From the NCBI GenBank assembly GCA_035700225.1, contig DASSOT010000063.1:1-20688 (forward strand): 20,688 nucleotides of DNA, written 5' to 3'. Below are positions 20,642-20,688 of the stretch, piece after piece. Every line of letters starts with the position of its first letter. Positions within the stretch are counted from its first letter, which is position 1. The position numbers and the translations under genes were made by a program. The notes under the pieces are model-generated. The model searched no databases, was not told where the DNA came from, and was given only the letters and a program-made list of their open reading frames with translations. The stretch is from JANWLD01 sp035700225 (GTDB taxonomy: Bacteria > Patescibacteriota > Saccharimonadia > Saccharimonadales > 2-12-FULL-41-12).

Positions 20642-20688
20642 ATGTTATATAAAGTCCCAATATTTGACGCTTCGCGTTTGATATGGTA
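20642..20688 (+). CDS. Start of an unidentified rightward gene (partial)
   Basis: An open frame starts at ATG 20642, reads MLYKVPIFDASRLIW and runs off the right edge. Support comes from the -10 hexamers immediately upstream and the divergent arrangement with the surface-protein gene. Fifteen residues are too few to name a family. There is no SD. Confidence 0.45.
   Translation, partial: MLYKVPIFDASRLIW

Overview
This 20.7 kb window looks like a chromosomal segment of a Candidate Phyla Radiation (Patescibacteria) bacterium, most likely a Saccharibacteria (TM7) relative. That placement is inferred from gene content, compact spacing, tight operons, few Shine-Dalgarno (SD) sites, slimmed-down housekeeping proteins and the style of the sortase and surface proteins. 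TGA is a normal stop (recR, cysS), which argues against the Gracilibacteria/SR1 code. No transposase, phage gene or CRISPR array was seen.

Left part (1-8699, plus strand) is housekeeping: the tail of probable rplJ, rplL, an unrecognised 169-aa protein, dnaX, dnaB, a multi-pass membrane protein, then ybaB/ebfC, recR, a DHH/DHHA1 phosphoesterase and cysS. The last three overlap or nearly touch. DnaX and RecR both lack the cysteines of their usual zinc modules.

Middle part (8701-13866, minus strand) is an envelope block. In transcription order it holds a VanY-like M15 peptidase, an alpha/beta hydrolase, two overlapping GT4 glycosyltransferases (PimA-like) and an AI-2E/PerM-type permease that ends one base from cysS.

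At 13867-14351 lies the oddest stretch. An intact tRNA-Gln(TTG) sits between an extra copy of its own 5' end upstream and an extra copy of its own 3' end, including CCA, downstream. The outer pieces still carry matching acceptor, D-stem and T-stem halves, with hairpin-rich insertions where the loops should be, so the locus reads like a tRNA nested inside an expanded, broken tRNA. A TauE/SafE permease starts 10 bases after the downstream CCA.

Right part (15083-20484, minus strand) has two modules. One is a redox cassette: a DoxX/DoxD-like membrane protein, a small exported FMN-binding protein with an intact TGAT flavinylation motif, an ApbE flavin transferase, and an RnfD/NqrB-like membrane domain fused to a ferredoxin-NADP reductase-type domain. 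The other is a surface protein followed by a class E/F-like sortase. A divergent gene begins at 20642 and runs off the window.

Across the window several genes have a -10-like hexamer only 7-9 bases before the start codon and no SD, suggesting leaderless mRNAs, alongside other genes with clear SD sites.
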